From NCBI RefSeq assembly GCF_002015035.1, contig NZ_MUXY01000014.1:19324-83323 (forward strand): a stretch of 64,000 nucleotides of DNA, read 5' to 3'. The translations under genes and the position numbers were made by a program. The stretch is from Haemophilus parahaemolyticus. Lineage in GTDB: Bacteria > Pseudomonadota > Gammaproteobacteria > Enterobacterales > Pasteurellaceae. The notes under the pieces are model-generated. The model was not told the DNA's origin. It worked only from the letters and a program-made list of their open reading frames with translations, and searched no databases. Below are positions 25,965 to 35,608 of this stretch, one piece after another; positions within the stretch are counted from its first letter, which is position 1; every line of letters begins with the position of its first letter.

Positions 25965-27278
25965 ATGTCAGAAAAAAATACGCCAAATTCAGAAGAAACG
26001 CTAGCACAAGCGGTCGAATCTTCAGAAAAATTTGCAGAGAATTTAGCTTCTGCAGGCGTGATGCCTGAAAGAGTTGTAGTGAAAAAGAGTGGCACGGCAA
26101 TCGGCTTATTAGCTTTATTCGTTGCATTAGCTGTTGGTAGTGCAGGGTATTATTTCGGTGCTGAAAAATTAGCTGAAGTGAATACACAATTGCAGGCTTT
26201 AACTAAAGTAGCAAGTGCAGAGAATACTATACAAGCGGTGGATTTTTCAAAAGAAAAAGCACAATTAGATGAGCTTGTAGGTAGTTACGATAAAGCCTTA
26301 GAGCGTATCGCTCAATTAGAAAAAGAGCAAGGGGCTTACTCTAGCCAAATCCTTGCATTACAAACTCAAGTTAAGCGAGCTAATTCAACGCAAGCTGACT
26401 CAAGTGCGTGGTTGCTCTCGGATGCAAATTTCTTATTAAACAACGCATTGCGTAAGCTCAAGATTGATACCGACGTAGACACTGCTCAAAGCTTGTTAGA
26501 AGAAGCAGATGTGGCGTTGGCAAAAGTGACAAATAGCCATTATTTATCTCAAGTGGCTCAAGTTCGTACAGCAATTCAAGCGGATCTCAATAATTTAAAA
26601 AGTGTTAACCAAGTCGATCAAAATGGATTAATGCAACGTTTAACAGCATTGGCAAACAATTTGGATGATTTACCGATGTTGGAAAATGAAAGTGTGAATA
26701 CCACTCAAAATGCGGGCGAAGTGAGTAATTCAATTGACGATTGGCAGCAAAATATTGAGAAAACCGCAAATTCTTTCTTAGATCATTTCATCCGCGTGAG
26801 CGACAAAAATAACAATGACGAGAAAGGTTTTATCGCTCCAAATCAAGAAGTTTATTTGCGTGAAAATATCCGCTTACGTTTACAATTAGCCATTTTAGCA
26901 ATTCCACGTCAGCAGAATGCACTTTACGATAAATCGTTAGAAGCGGTTAGTACTTGGATTCGTAGCTATTTCAATACGCAAAATGAGAATGTGAAAAACT
27001 TTCTCAAAGAGTTGGATGAGTTGAGTGAACAATCTATCTATCTTGATGTGCCTGAACAATTGCAGAGTTTAAATGTGTTAAATAACATCTTGAGAAAAGA
27101 GCCAGTGCAATTAGACAAGATTGAGATTAAGGAAGAAAAAGAGCTTGTAGAGCCTTCAAAAATAGAAGAAGCTAAAGCTGAACCTGCTCAAGAAACAACA
27201 AAAACGGGTGAAAAAGTAAGTGAAAAGCCTGCTGAAAAATCGGATGAGCAATCTACTAAAGATGCTCAAGCACAATAA
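25965..27278 (+). CDS. hemX: HemX family membrane protein
   Basis: A 437-residue inner-membrane protein: short cytoplasmic N-terminus, one helix at about 44-65, then a long periplasmic part with coiled-coil character (about 70-135) and the conserved ADFLLNNALRKL-like block (here SDANFLLNNALRKL). The C-terminal tail is Glu/Lys/Pro-rich and low complexity. It is often annotated as uroporphyrinogen-III methyltransferase, but no methyltransferase motifs are visible, so that name should not be used. The role is unclear; it is linked to haem synthesis by context. The start at 25965 has AAAGAGGTG before it. Confidence 0.88.
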   Translation: MSEKNTPNSEETLAQAVESSEKFAENLASAGVMPERVVVKKSGTAIGLLALFVALAVGSAGYYFGAEKLAEVNTQLQALTKVASAENTIQAVDFSKEKAQLDELVGSYDKALERIAQLEKEQGAYSSQILALQTQVKRANSTQADSSAWLLSDANFLLNNALRKLKIDTDVDTAQSLLEEADVALAKVTNSHYLSQVAQVRTAIQADLNNLKSVNQVDQNGLMQRLTALANNLDDLPMLENESVNTTQNAGEVSNSIDDWQQNIEKTANSFLDHFIRVSDKNNNDEKGFIAPNQEVYLRENIRLRLQLAILAIPRQQNALYDKSLEAVSTWIRSYFNTQNENVKNFLKELDELSEQSIYLDVPEQLQSLNVLNNILRKEPVQLDKIEIKEEKELVEPSKIEEAKAEPAQETTKTGEKVSEKPAEKSDEQSTKDAQAQ

Positions 27279-27287
27279 GGAGGAGCT

Positions 27288-28505
27288 ATGTTTCGTGTTC
27301 TCTTTTTAATGTTATTAGTGCTTGCGGCTTTAGTAGCGGGTCCTTATTTGGCTGGGCAGCAAGGTTATGTGCGGATTGAAACTGATACCAAAATTATTGA
27401 GATGAGTCTTGTCACCTTAGTACTTTTCTTTGCGGCTGCAATGGCATTGGTTTATGGCATTGAATGGCTTGTTCGTCGATTCTGCCGCTTAAGCAAAGGT
27501 TCGTATGATTGGTTTTTGTATCGTAAACAAAAACGAGCTCAACAAGAAACTTTGGAAGGTTTAATGCAAATGAGTGAGGGCAATTATTCTAAAGCCGAGA
27601 AATTGTTCAGTAAAAATGCAAAATATGTTGATGAGCCGCTCATTAACTTAATCAAAGCCGCAGAAGCCGCACAACAACGTGGCGACGATTTAGAAGCTAA
27701 TAAATATTTAATAGAAGCAAGCAAAATTGGAGGCGAAAATAATATCGTTGTAGAATTGGCTCGTGCGAAAATTCTCGTGCAACAAGGTAAATTACCAGCA
27801 GCACGTACCGCCATTGATAGCTTATTAGAGCTTACCTCAAACAATAGGGAAGTGTTACGCTTAGCAATTCGTATTTACCAAGATTCAAAAGCCTATATAG
27901 CGTTAGATAAAATCTTGGAAAGCATTGGGCAACGCAGTTTCCTTTCCTGTGAAGAGTATGAAGCCCTTGAACATTTCGTAGACGATGGATTACTCGACGA
28001 AGTAATGAACGAAACGGGGCAAGAAGGATTACTCAGCTGGTGGGAAGAACAACCAAGCCGCCGTCGTAAATCTGTTTATGCACGCGTAGGATTGATTAAA
28101 CGCTTAATCGATAGTGAAGATCACGAATCTGCCCAAGAGCTTGCCTTCGAAACGCTCAAAAAATATGAAGATGAGCAACTTGATGGTTTATTCGAACAAT
28201 TAACCCGCTTGCAAATTGATGAAGGGGCAAAACTCATTAAATTATTGATGAAACGAATGGCAAAAGCCGATGTGCATTACACCGATGGTTACGCTAGAGC
28301 ATTAGGCTACATTTATGCCCGTGAAGGTGATTTCAGTCGTGCGAAAGATTATTTTGCAAACTTGTTAGAGCACCAAGAATGTATCGCAAACGACCGAATT
28401 ATGGCGTTATACGTCGCTGAACAAGTAGGCGACACAGAACTTGCCGAGAAAATCCGCCAAATTAACTTGAAGAAAGTGAATATTGCGGAGAAGGTGGAGA
28501 GTTAG
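27288..28505 (+). CDS. hemY: HemY family membrane protein with TPR-like repeats
   Basis: A 405-residue inner-membrane protein with two helices (about 1-20 and 40-62) and a long alpha-helical TPR-like region. The strong AAGGAGGAGCT ribosome site lies ten bases after hemX. It accompanies hemCDX in gammaproteobacteria; the exact function is unsettled, with a role at the late haem pathway proposed. It is not related to the HemY protoporphyrinogen oxidase of Bacillus. Confidence 0.92.
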   Translation: MFRVLFLMLLVLAALVAGPYLAGQQGYVRIETDTKIIEMSLVTLVLFFAAAMALVYGIEWLVRRFCRLSKGSYDWFLYRKQKRAQQETLEGLMQMSEGNYSKAEKLFSKNAKYVDEPLINLIKAAEAAQQRGDDLEANKYLIEASKIGGENNIVVELARAKILVQQGKLPAARTAIDSLLELTSNNREVLRLAIRIYQDSKAYIALDKILESIGQRSFLSCEEYEALEHFVDDGLLDEVMNETGQEGLLSWWEEQPSRRRKSVYARVGLIKRLIDSEDHESAQELAFETLKKYEDEQLDGLFEQLTRLQIDEGAKLIKLLMKRMAKADVHYTDGYARALGYIYAREGDFSRAKDYFANLLEHQECIANDRIMALYVAEQVGDTELAEKIRQINLKKVNIAEKVES

Positions 28506-28561
28506 AAGAGTGAAGTAAAAGTCTAAAATAAAAGAATTTCTAATATTATTGAAAAATAAAC

Positions 28562-28948
28562 TGTAGAAGATCAAACTCAATCTGACAGTCTCCTGTTTAA
28601 AAACTCGTGCCTGTCAGATTAATTTAAGTTTAGATTCTTTTCTGCCTAAGTACGTTTCTCCATCTATCAAGTAATGTTTCCATTTGAGTTCTTCCGCAAT
28701 ACATTTTATTTTGTTTCTTATAGACACGCTTTTTCAGATTAGGCATACGTTGATTTTGATTAGTAATTTCAACCCCACCTTGTTCTGCTACTTATTGATA
28801 GTGATAAAAGATATCACAACTTATGCCCATAATTTTACAGGTTTGCAAGATGTTACCTAATTCTTTGGATAAATGAAGTAAATCTGTCTTGTATCTACTA
28901 TGTCAACGGGAAACTCTCACTTTTTATTTTAATTTATTAGATTAAGCC
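28562..28948 (-). mobile_element. Decayed, internally deleted IS481-family element (copy A)
   Basis: Read on the minus strand, this stretch gives the helix-turn-helix start of an IS481-type transposase (HLSKELGNILQTCKIMG, a stop where an in-frame residue is expected, then QGGVEITNQNQRMPNLKKRV). It then jumps directly, in frame, to the C-terminus (KMYCGRTQMETLLDRW, stop at 28630). The whole catalytic core is missing. The end at 28562 (TGTAGAAGATCAAACTCAAT) resembles the start of copy B at 44866 and so marks the terminal inverted repeat. The right-hand boundary is approximate. Confidence 0.75.
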
Positions 28949-29118
28949 TGAGTTTATTCATATCGAAAGAACTTGGTGGTTGGGAAATGTTCGAAATGGT
29001 AAAAAAATATGCACATTTAAATATAGATCATCTATTGGAACACGCAAATAAAGTCGAGATTTACGGTACATTTACGGAAGATTCGAAAAATGAACCAAGA
29101 TTAAAACTTGTTGCTTAG
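28942..29118 (+). pseudogene. C-terminal remnant of a phage-type tyrosine integrase
   Basis: From 28969 the frame reads ELGGWEMFEMVKKYAHLNID, then HLLEHANKVEIYGTF, and stops at 29118. ELGGW...M(V)xxYAHL is the end of the catalytic domain of phage integrases, including the nucleophile Tyr. Everything upstream is gone, replaced by the IS481 relic. It lies 31 bases from the 3' end of tRNA-Arg, the usual side for integrase genes. The remnant shows that an element once integrated here and was lost. Confidence 0.75.
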
Positions 29119-29149
29119 TTCATAAATAATTGATTTAAAAGTAAATTTA

Positions 29150-29226
<77 letters not shown>

Positions 29227-29274
29227 ATTATTAAGATAATTATTTAAGAAAGGATTTCTGAAATTAAAAAAGAG

Positions 29275-29351
29275 TGGTCGGCGAGATAGGATTTGAACCT
29301 ACGACCCACTGGTCCCAAACCAGTTGCGCTACCAAGCTGCGCTACTCGCCG
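29275..29351 (-). tRNA. tRNA-Pro (anticodon UGG)
   Basis: A 77-base cloverleaf with encoded CCA. Acceptor CGGCGAG pairs with CTCGCCG, anticodon arm ACTGG-TTTGGGA-CCAGT, T arm with GGTTCAAATCC. First gene of a two-tRNA transcript. Confidence 0.97.
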
Positions 29352-29364
29352 ATAAGTGGTTTTC

Positions 29365-29392
29365 ATTATAGAGAGATCGATTGGCTTGTCAA
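29365..29392 (-). promoter_or_regulatory. Promoter of the tRNA-Pro / tRNA-Arg transcript
   Basis: On the minus strand a perfect TTGACA (29392-29387), a 16-base spacer and a perfect TATAAT (29370-29365) lie just upstream of tRNA-Pro. Confidence 0.9.
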
Positions 29393-29523
29393 ATAAAAAT
29401 CGCTATATTTCTATCAGATGATTGAGTTTTATGCGTTTCTTAAAATTTACTTATCAAAAAGCCTTTTTTTTGAGAAAATAGCAAACGTTTTCATATCATC
29501 ATCCCCTCATTTAAGGAGAGTTT

Positions 29524-30384
29524 ATGACTGCCAGAATTATTTCAGGTACTGAATTATCTAAAAACATCAAAGCCAATATTGCAACCAAAATTGCGGGACA
29601 CATTACCCAAGGAAAGCGTGCTCCAGGGTTAGCTGTAATTTTAGTGGGTGAAGATCCTGCATCACAAGTTTATGTTGGCAGTAAACGCCGTAGTTGTGAA
29701 GAAATCGGTATTTTTTCTAAATCTTATGACCTACCTGAAACAACATCTGAATCTGAACTACTCTCTTTAATTGATGAACTTAATCACGATAACGCTATTG
29801 ATGGCATCTTAGTTCAATTACCTTTACCAAAACAGATTGATTCCACCAAAGTTATCGAAGCGATTGCACCACATAAAGATGTGGATGGTTTCCACCCCTA
29901 CAATGTTGGTCGTTTATGCCAACGAATTCCAACTTTACGCTCTTGCACTCCGTATGGCGTGATGAAACTGCTTGAAAGCACGGGGGTAAATTTATATGGC
30001 AAACACGCGGTAATTGTAGGAGCCTCAAATATCGTAGGCAGGCCCATGGCATTAGAGTTATTGTTAGGTGGTTGTACCGTTACAGTAACTCATCGCTTCA
30101 CACAAGATTTAGAAAGCCACGTTCGCCAAGCAGATATTTTAGTTGTTGCAGTTGGTAAACCTGAGTTTATTAGTGGTAAATGGATAAAAGAAGGTGCGAT
30201 TGTGATTGATGTAGGGATTAACCGTGGTGCAGATGGCAAACTAAAAGGTGATGTTGCTTTTGCAGCTGCTGCTGAACGAGCTGATTTTATTACTCCTGTA
30301 CCGGGTGGCGTAGGCCCAATGACGGTAGCTATGTTGATGCAAAATACTTTACAAGCGTATGAACAACACATAGTGAATGCATAA
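29524..30384 (+). CDS. folD: Methylene-THF dehydrogenase / methenyl-THF cyclohydrolase
   Basis: A 286-residue bifunctional enzyme of one-carbon metabolism that interconverts methylene- and formyl-tetrahydrofolate. Catalytic Tyr50 and Lys54 lie in [11 protein letters not shown]. The substrate motif [10 protein letters not shown] and the NADP-binding [15 protein letters not shown] follow, and [14 protein letters not shown] is near the end. Preceded by TAAGGAGAG; a terminator follows. Confidence 0.97.
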   Translation: MTARIISGTELSKNIKANIATKIAGHITQGKRAPGLAVILVGEDPASQVYVGSKRRSCEEIGIFSKSYDLPETTSESELLSLIDELNHDNAIDGILVQLPLPKQIDSTKVIEAIAPHKDVDGFHPYNVGRLCQRIPTLRSCTPYGVMKLLESTGVNLYGKHAVIVGASNIVGRPMALELLLGGCTVTVTHRFTQDLESHVRQADILVVAVGKPEFISGKWIKEGAIVIDVGINRGADGKLKGDVAFAAAAERADFITPVPGGVGPMTVAMLMQNTLQAYEQHIVNA

Positions 30385-30391
30385 TTTTGAG

Positions 30392-30424
30392 AGCCTAATA
30401 TTGAATAGTATTAGGCTTTTTTAT
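30392..30424 (+). terminator. folD terminator
   Basis: AGCCTAATA pairs perfectly with TATTAGGCT around eight bases, followed by TTTTTTAT. Confidence 0.88.
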
Positions 30425-30504
30425 TTCTATCTCAAGTGGTTAATTTTTACAGCACTTTTACAAAGTGTTAAACTTACTACAATCAAATTTTAAGGAATAA
30501 CAAA

Positions 30505-31980
30505 ATGAGTGGTGCTGAATTATTGGTCAATGTGACTCCAAGTGAAACTCGGGTAGCATTGGTCGAAAACGGGATTTTAAAAGAGCTTCATATTGAGCGT
30601 GAGGCAAAACGCGGGATTGTCGGCAATATTTACAAAGGGCGAGTCACCCGTGTATTACCAGGGATGCAATCGGCTTTTGTGGATATTGGTTTGGAAAAAG
30701 CTGCATTTTTACACGCCTCTGATATTGTTTCACATACCGAATGTGTGGACGAAAATGAAAAAAAACAATTTGTGGTAAAAAACATCAGCGAATTAGTACG
30801 TGAAGGACAAGATATTGTAGTGCAAGTTGTAAAAGATCCGCTTGGCACAAAAGGGGCTCGCTTAACTACTGATATTACCTTGCCTTCTCGCTATTTGGTC
30901 TTTATGCCTGAAAACAGCCATGTAGGCGTTTCGCAACGTATTGAAAGCGAAGCTGAACGAAACCGTTTAAAAGCTCTCGTAGAGCCTTATTGCGATGAAT
31001 TAGGCGGTTTTATTGTTCGCACCGCAGCGGAAGAAGTAAAGGAAGAAAGCCTTGAGCAAGATGCCGCTTTTTTAAAACGTTTATGGCGAAAAGTGTTAGA
31101 ACGCAAAGAAAAATACCCTACTAAATCAATGCTTTATGGTGAGTTGGCATTAGCACAGCGCGTATTACGAGATTTTGTTGGCACACATATTTGCTCGATT
31201 AAAATCGACTCTAAAACCACCTACGAGCAAGTAAAAGAATTCTTATCAGAATTTATGCCCGAGCTCACAGACAGCGTCAGTCTTTATTCTGGCACACAAA
31301 CGTTATTCGATGCGTATGGCGTTGAAGAAGCTATTCAACGTGCTTTAGATAAACGAGTGAATCTGAAATCAGGTGGCTATTTAATCATTGAGCAGACTGA
31401 AGCGATGACTACGATAGACATCAACACGGGTGCTTTCGTTGGTTCACGTAATTTGGCTCACACCATTTTCAATACGAACATTGAAGCAACGCAAGCTATT
31501 GCTCATCAACTGCAATTGCGGAATTTAGGTGGCATCATCATTATCGACTTTATTGATATGCAAGATGAAGAGCATCGTAAGCGGGTACTAGAATCGCTTG
31601 AGATGGCATTAAAAGGCGACCGTGTGAAAACTAATGTAAATGGTTTTACTCAGCTTGGCTTAGTGGAAATGACCCGTAAACGCACGCGTGAAAGCCTTGA
31701 ACACATTCTCTGCTGCGATTGCCCTGCTTGTAAAGGTCGTGGCACGATTAAAACGGTGGAAACGGTTTGCTACGAAATCTTGCGTGAAATCGTGCGAGTT
31801 CATCACTTATTCAACACCGAAAAAGTGCGAGTTTACGCTTCAAAAGAAGTAGCAGAATATTTAATCAACGAAGAAAGCCATGCCTCCCTTGCTGAACTTG
31901 AAGCCTTCATTGGCAAGAAAGTCGAGGTAAAATTAGAGCCTTATTATCATCAAGATCAGTTTGATGTAGTGGTGATGTAA
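30505..31980 (+). CDS. rng: Ribonuclease G
   Basis: A 491-residue endoribonuclease of the RNase E/G family. It has an N-terminal S1-type RNA-binding domain (GNIYKGRVTRVLPGMQSAFVDIG), a catalytic DNase-I-like domain with metal-binding Asp residues (TTIDINTGAFVG and IIIDFIDMQDEEHR), and a zinc-link CDCPACKGRG. It matures the 5' end of 16S rRNA and takes part in mRNA decay. It lacks the long C-terminal degradosome scaffold of RNase E. Confidence 0.96.
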   Translation: MSGAELLVNVTPSETRVALVENGILKELHIEREAKRGIVGNIYKGRVTRVLPGMQSAFVDIGLEKAAFLHASDIVSHTECVDENEKKQFVVKNISELVREGQDIVVQVVKDPLGTKGARLTTDITLPSRYLVFMPENSHVGVSQRIESEAERNRLKALVEPYCDELGGFIVRTAAEEVKEESLEQDAAFLKRLWRKVLERKEKYPTKSMLYGELALAQRVLRDFVGTHICSIKIDSKTTYEQVKEFLSEFMPELTDSVSLYSGTQTLFDAYGVEEAIQRALDKRVNLKSGGYLIIEQTEAMTTIDINTGAFVGSRNLAHTIFNTNIEATQAIAHQLQLRNLGGIIIIDFIDMQDEEHRKRVLESLEMALKGDRVKTNVNGFTQLGLVEMTRKRTRESLEHILCCDCPACKGRGTIKTVETVCYEILREIVRVHHLFNTEKVRVYASKEVAEYLINEESHASLAELEAFIGKKVEVKLEPYYHQDQFDVVVM

Positions 31981-31984
31981 AGTT

Positions 31985-32034
31985 ACAAGCGGTCAAATTT
32001 CGCAAAACTTTTGCCAATTTTGACCGCTTGTTTC
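31985..32034 (+). terminator. rng terminator made of an inverted uptake-signal pair
   Basis: ACAAGCGGTCAAA at 31985 is matched by TTTGACCGCTTGT ending at 32031, with further imperfect pairing inside; TTT follows. Both arms are extended uptake signals. Confidence 0.75.
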
Positions 32035-32108
32035 CTACCAAATACCAGCAAAATCCGCTATAATTCGAGCGTTTTTTTCCAATTTCAACCCAAATTAAAG
32101 GTAATAAA

Positions 32109-33611
32109 ATGTCTGAAGTAGAAAATACAGAATTAGATCTGAATGGTGAGATGATTGCTCGCCGTGAAAAACTAGCCCAATTACGCGAACGTGGTAATCC
32201 GTTCCCAAACACTTTCCGTCGTGAAGATAAAGCAGCGGATTTACATGCAAAATACAACGATATTGATGGCGAAGCGCTAAAAGAAAAAGCGATTCCAGCG
32301 GTGGTTGCGGGGCGTGTAATGTTACGTCGTGTGATGGGTAAGGCAACTTTTATTACTATTCAAGATGTGAGCGGTCAGATTCAGCTCTATGTGGCACGCG
32401 ATAATTTACCTGAAGGTGAATACCAAAACACCGTAAGCTTATTGGATTTAGGTGATATCATCGGCGTAAAAGGTACACTGTTCAAAACTAAAACAGGTGA
32501 ATTAACCGTGCGTGCCAGCGAATTACAGCTTTTAACCAAATCCCTTCGCCCACTACCAAACAAACACAAAGGCTTAACTGACCAAGAAATTCGTTATCGC
32601 CAACGTTATTTAGACTTAATTGCGAACGAAGAATCTCGCCGTGCGTTTGTTATTCGTTCAAAAGTGGTGTCGGGCATTCGTCAATTCTTCTTAGATAAAG
32701 ACTTTATCGAAGTGGAAACCCCAATGTTGCAAGTGATTCCAGGCGGCGCGGCAGCGAAACCATTTATCACGCACCACAACGCATTAGACGTGGATATGTA
32801 TTTGCGTATTGCCCCTGAGCTTTACTTAAAACGTCTTGTTGTGGGCGGCTTTGAGCGTGTGTTTGAATTAAACCGTAACTTCCGTAACGAGGGCGTTTCA
32901 GTTCGCCATAACCCAGAATTCACAATGATTGAATACTACCAAGCGTATGCGGACTACCACGATTTAATGGACAACACCGAAGAATTATTACGCAAATTAG
33001 CGATTGATATTCTTGGCACAACCACCGTGCCTTACGGTGAATATACCTTTGATTTCGGCAAACCGTTCGAGCGTATCACTATGCACGATGCGATTGTGAA
33101 ATACGGCAACGGAATTAAACGCGAAGATTTAGACAATTTCGAAAAATCAGTAGAAATCGCGAAAGGTTTAGGTATTGAAATTCAAAAATCTTGGGGCTTA
33201 GGTTCTGTAGTGAATGCCATTTTTGAAGAAGTGGCAGAACATCAATTAATTCAACCAACCTTCTTAATGGCGCACCCTGCGGAAATTTCACCGCTTGCAC
33301 GTCGCAACGATGAAAACCCTGAAGTGACTGACCGCTTTGAATTATTCATTGGCGGACGTGAAATTGGTAACGGCTTCTCAGAATTAAACGATGCAGAAGA
33401 CCAAGCAGAACGCTTCCATGCACAAGTAGCAGCGAAAGAAGCCGGCGATGACGAGGCGATGTTCTTTGATGATGACTTCGTGGTAGCCCTTGAACACGGT
33501 TTACCACCAACAGCAGGCGAAGGCTTAGGCATTGACCGTTTAGCGATGATTTTCGCAAATGCACCATCTATCCGTGATGTGATCTTATTCCCCGCGATGC
33601 GTCAGAAATAA
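32109..33611 (+). CDS. lysS: Lysyl-tRNA synthetase (class II)
   Basis: A 500-residue enzyme with an N-terminal anticodon-binding OB fold (about 60-150) and the class II core: motif 2 [14 protein letters not shown] and motif 3 [11 protein letters not shown]. It attaches lysine to tRNA-Lys. A TATAAT lies at 32059-32064, 45 bases before the start. In many relatives prfB directly precedes lysS; here rng does. Confidence 0.97.
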   Translation: MSEVENTELDLNGEMIARREKLAQLRERGNPFPNTFRREDKAADLHAKYNDIDGEALKEKAIPAVVAGRVMLRRVMGKATFITIQDVSGQIQLYVARDNLPEGEYQNTVSLLDLGDIIGVKGTLFKTKTGELTVRASELQLLTKSLRPLPNKHKGLTDQEIRYRQRYLDLIANEESRRAFVIRSKVVSGIRQFFLDKDFIEVETPMLQVIPGGAAAKPFITHHNALDVDMYLRIAPELYLKRLVVGGFERVFELNRNFRNEGVSVRHNPEFTMIEYYQAYADYHDLMDNTEELLRKLAIDILGTTTVPYGEYTFDFGKPFERITMHDAIVKYGNGIKREDLDNFEKSVEIAKGLGIEIQKSWGLGSVVNAIFEEVAEHQLIQPTFLMAHPAEISPLARRNDENPEVTDRFELFIGGREIGNGFSELNDAEDQAERFHAQVAAKEAGDDEAMFFDDDFVVALEHGLPPTAGEGLGIDRLAMIFANAPSIRDVILFPAMRQK

Positions 33612-33629
33612 ATTAAGTTAAAAAGTGAA

Positions 33630-33665
33630 AAAAGGTATAATCTGTTGGGATTATGCCTTTTGTTT
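33630..33665 (+). terminator. lysS terminator
   Basis: AAAAGGTATAATC pairs with GATTATGCCTTTT (one G-T pair) around a six-base loop; TTGTTT follows. Confidence 0.75.
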
Positions 33666-33712
33666 ACTAAAGATACTTAATTAGTTAGTGGTATATACTT
33701 TTGTATTTATTC

Positions 33713-34030
33713 TTATAATGCTTGCTCAACAAAAGCCGCTAATTGAGATTTTGGTAAAGCGCCTACCTGTGTTGCAACCACTTGGCCATCTTTGAAAAGA
33801 ATTAATGTTGGAATTGAACGAATACCAAATTGTGCTGGTACTTGTTGGTTCTCATCTACGTTCACTTTTGCAATTTTCGCACGACCTGCAAACTCTTCTG
33901 TTAACTCATCTAAAATTGGTGCTACCATACGACAAGGACCACACCAAGGTGCCCAGAAATCTAATAATACTGGGACATCAGATTTTAGTACTTCTTGTTC
34001 AAATGTTGCATCGGTAACTTGTAAAGTCAT
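33713..34030 (-). CDS. trxA: Thioredoxin
   Basis: A 105-residue cytosolic disulfide reductase with the active site WAPWCGPCR at about residues 26-34 and the cis-proline loop [11 protein letters not shown]. Full length compared with E. coli TrxA (about 109). Convergent with lysS; an upstream terminator separates it from the permease gene. Confidence 0.97.
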   Translation of the reverse strand: MTLQVTDATFEQEVLKSDVPVLLDFWAPWCGPCRMVAPILDELTEEFAGRAKIAKVNVDENQQVPAQFGIRSIPTLILFKDGQVVATQVGALPKSQLAAFVEQAL

Positions 34031-34059
34031 AATTAATTCCCTTGTTTACATTATTTTAA

Positions 34060-34094
34060 TAAAAGAAAAACACCACCGAGGAATCAGTGGTGTT
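34060..34094 (-). terminator. Terminator of the purine permease gene
   Basis: On the minus strand AACACCAC pairs with GTGGTGTT around ten bases, followed by TTTCTTTTATT. Confidence 0.75.
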
Positions 34095-34162
34095 CGGCTG
34101 GCTTCAAGATAAGGTTTCAACCAGCTAATTTCAAGTCTATTTTTCCAATTGCTTTGATAATT

Positions 34163-35455
34163 TTATTCTTTATCTTCGGGTAAAATCAGGTTAAGTACAA
34201 GAGCTAACACTGAACCTACGGTAATCCCAGACCCAAAGACTTCTTTAAAGAAACTTGGCAATTTATTAAGCAGTTCAGGGCGAGTTGTAACTGCTAAACC
34301 ACAACCGATGGAAATCGCAATAATTAAACCGTTACGTTTTGAACGCTCTACCTTATCAAGCATTTGAATACCTGCTGCGATAATCATCGCAAACATTACC
34401 AAACCAGCACCGCCTAATACAGGGCTTGGAATAGAAACGATTAACGCTCCAAACCATGGGAAAATGCCTGCAAAAACGAGCAATACACCCATTACGGTCA
34501 CTACGTGGCGACTTGCTACGCCCGTTAGAGAAATTACGCCAATATTTTGGGCGAATGATGAAAATGGTGTTGTAGACATAATTGCTGCAAAGGCAGAGCC
34601 TAATCCATCACACAACACACCACCGCGTAAATGTTTACCTGTAATCTCTGTTTGAGTGGCATTACCCAATGCTAAAAAGTTACCACTTGATTCCACAATG
34701 GTAACTAAATAAGCAATCGACATTCCAATAATCCCTGAGATAGGGAATGCTAAACCGAAATGTAAAGGTTGAGGAATTGCAACAATTTCTGCATTTTTGA
34801 CCGCTTCAAAGCTAATCCAACCGAAGGATAATGCCACGACATAGCCTACCATCATACCAATGACGATAGCCGCAGCGGAGAAAATTCCCTTGCCCCATTG
34901 AACTAAAATTACCACGAGCACAAGCACAAATGTTGCCATTGCAAGATTAGCTGGATCGGCATAGTTGGCATCGCCTTTTTGACCACCTGCAAACCAATCT
35001 ACCGCCACAGGGATAAGGCTTAGACCAATCATCATAACGACAACACCGGTTACCACAGGTGGGAATAACTTACGTACATAAGGCATAAAGAAGCTTCCGA
35101 TGACCATTATCAGTGATCCTACTAATGAAGCTCCTAAAATACCCGCCACGCCGTGTTCACTAAAACCAATTGCCAGAGCTGCCGCCACGAACGTAAAACT
35201 GGTGCCCATTACACTTGGTAAACGTAAACCAATAGGACCAATTCCTCGGCATTGAATAATAGTGACAATGCCTGAAACTAAAAGGGCTGCATTTACAAGC
35301 ACAATGGTGTCTGGCGTTGGAAGTTTTAACACATTGCCTATAACGAGAGGAACAGCAATGATACCACCAAGTGCAGCAAGAAGATGTTGAAGAGCTAAAA
35401 GAAGGGTTAATCCGAAAGGAGGTTTTGAATTAACAGGATAACGTAAAGTTTGCAT
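34163..35455 (-). CDS. Nucleobase:cation symporter (NCS2), probably xanthine/uric-acid type
   Basis: A 430-residue inner-membrane protein with about 12-14 hydrophobic segments. The family signature region is SSFAQNIGVISLTGVASRHV followed by GGAGLVMFAMIIAAGIQML, which resembles XanP/UacT-type purine transporters more than UraA. Substrate is therefore probably xanthine, uric acid or a related purine, although such proteins are often labelled uracil permease. The PurR operator in its promoter supports a purine. The ATG at 35455 (MQTLRYPVNSKPPFG) was chosen over the longer frame, which would run through the promoter. Confidence 0.85.
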   Translation of the reverse strand: MQTLRYPVNSKPPFGLTLLLALQHLLAALGGIIAVPLVIGNVLKLPTPDTIVLVNAALLVSGIVTIIQCRGIGPIGLRLPSVMGTSFTFVAAALAIGFSEHGVAGILGASLVGSLIMVIGSFFMPYVRKLFPPVVTGVVVMMIGLSLIPVAVDWFAGGQKGDANYADPANLAMATFVLVLVVILVQWGKGIFSAAAIVIGMMVGYVVALSFGWISFEAVKNAEIVAIPQPLHFGLAFPISGIIGMSIAYLVTIVESSGNFLALGNATQTEITGKHLRGGVLCDGLGSAFAAIMSTTPFSSFAQNIGVISLTGVASRHVVTVMGVLLVFAGIFPWFGALIVSIPSPVLGGAGLVMFAMIIAAGIQMLDKVERSKRNGLIIAISIGCGLAVTTRPELLNKLPSFFKEVFGSGITVGSVLALVLNLILPEDKE

Positions 35456-35485
35456 ATAAGCCTCAATATAAAAAAACTGAGACGA

Positions 35486-35524
35486 ATTATACGAGCTAGC
35501 AGTCAATTACGCAAACGATTGCTA
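35486..35524 (-). promoter_or_regulatory. Permease promoter overlapped by a PurR box
   Basis: On the minus strand TTGCGT (35514-35509), a 17-base spacer and a perfect TATAAT (35491-35486). The sequence ACGCAAACGATTGCTA (35509-35524) is a PurR operator-like palindrome (consensus ACGCAAACGTTTTCGT) that covers the -35. Purine-dependent repression is the natural reading. Confidence 0.78.
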
Positions 35525-35608
35525 GGTAGATTGTTAGCATTGGGATAATGATTTATGAATCAGAAACACTAAGTAGAATAATAATTGGTATTATGTATAT
35601 TCAAATAG

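Noticed and set aside
25965..27278. hemX as a uroporphyrinogen-III methyltransferase
   Set aside because: No methyltransferase domain is present; the common database name is a misnomer for this protein family.
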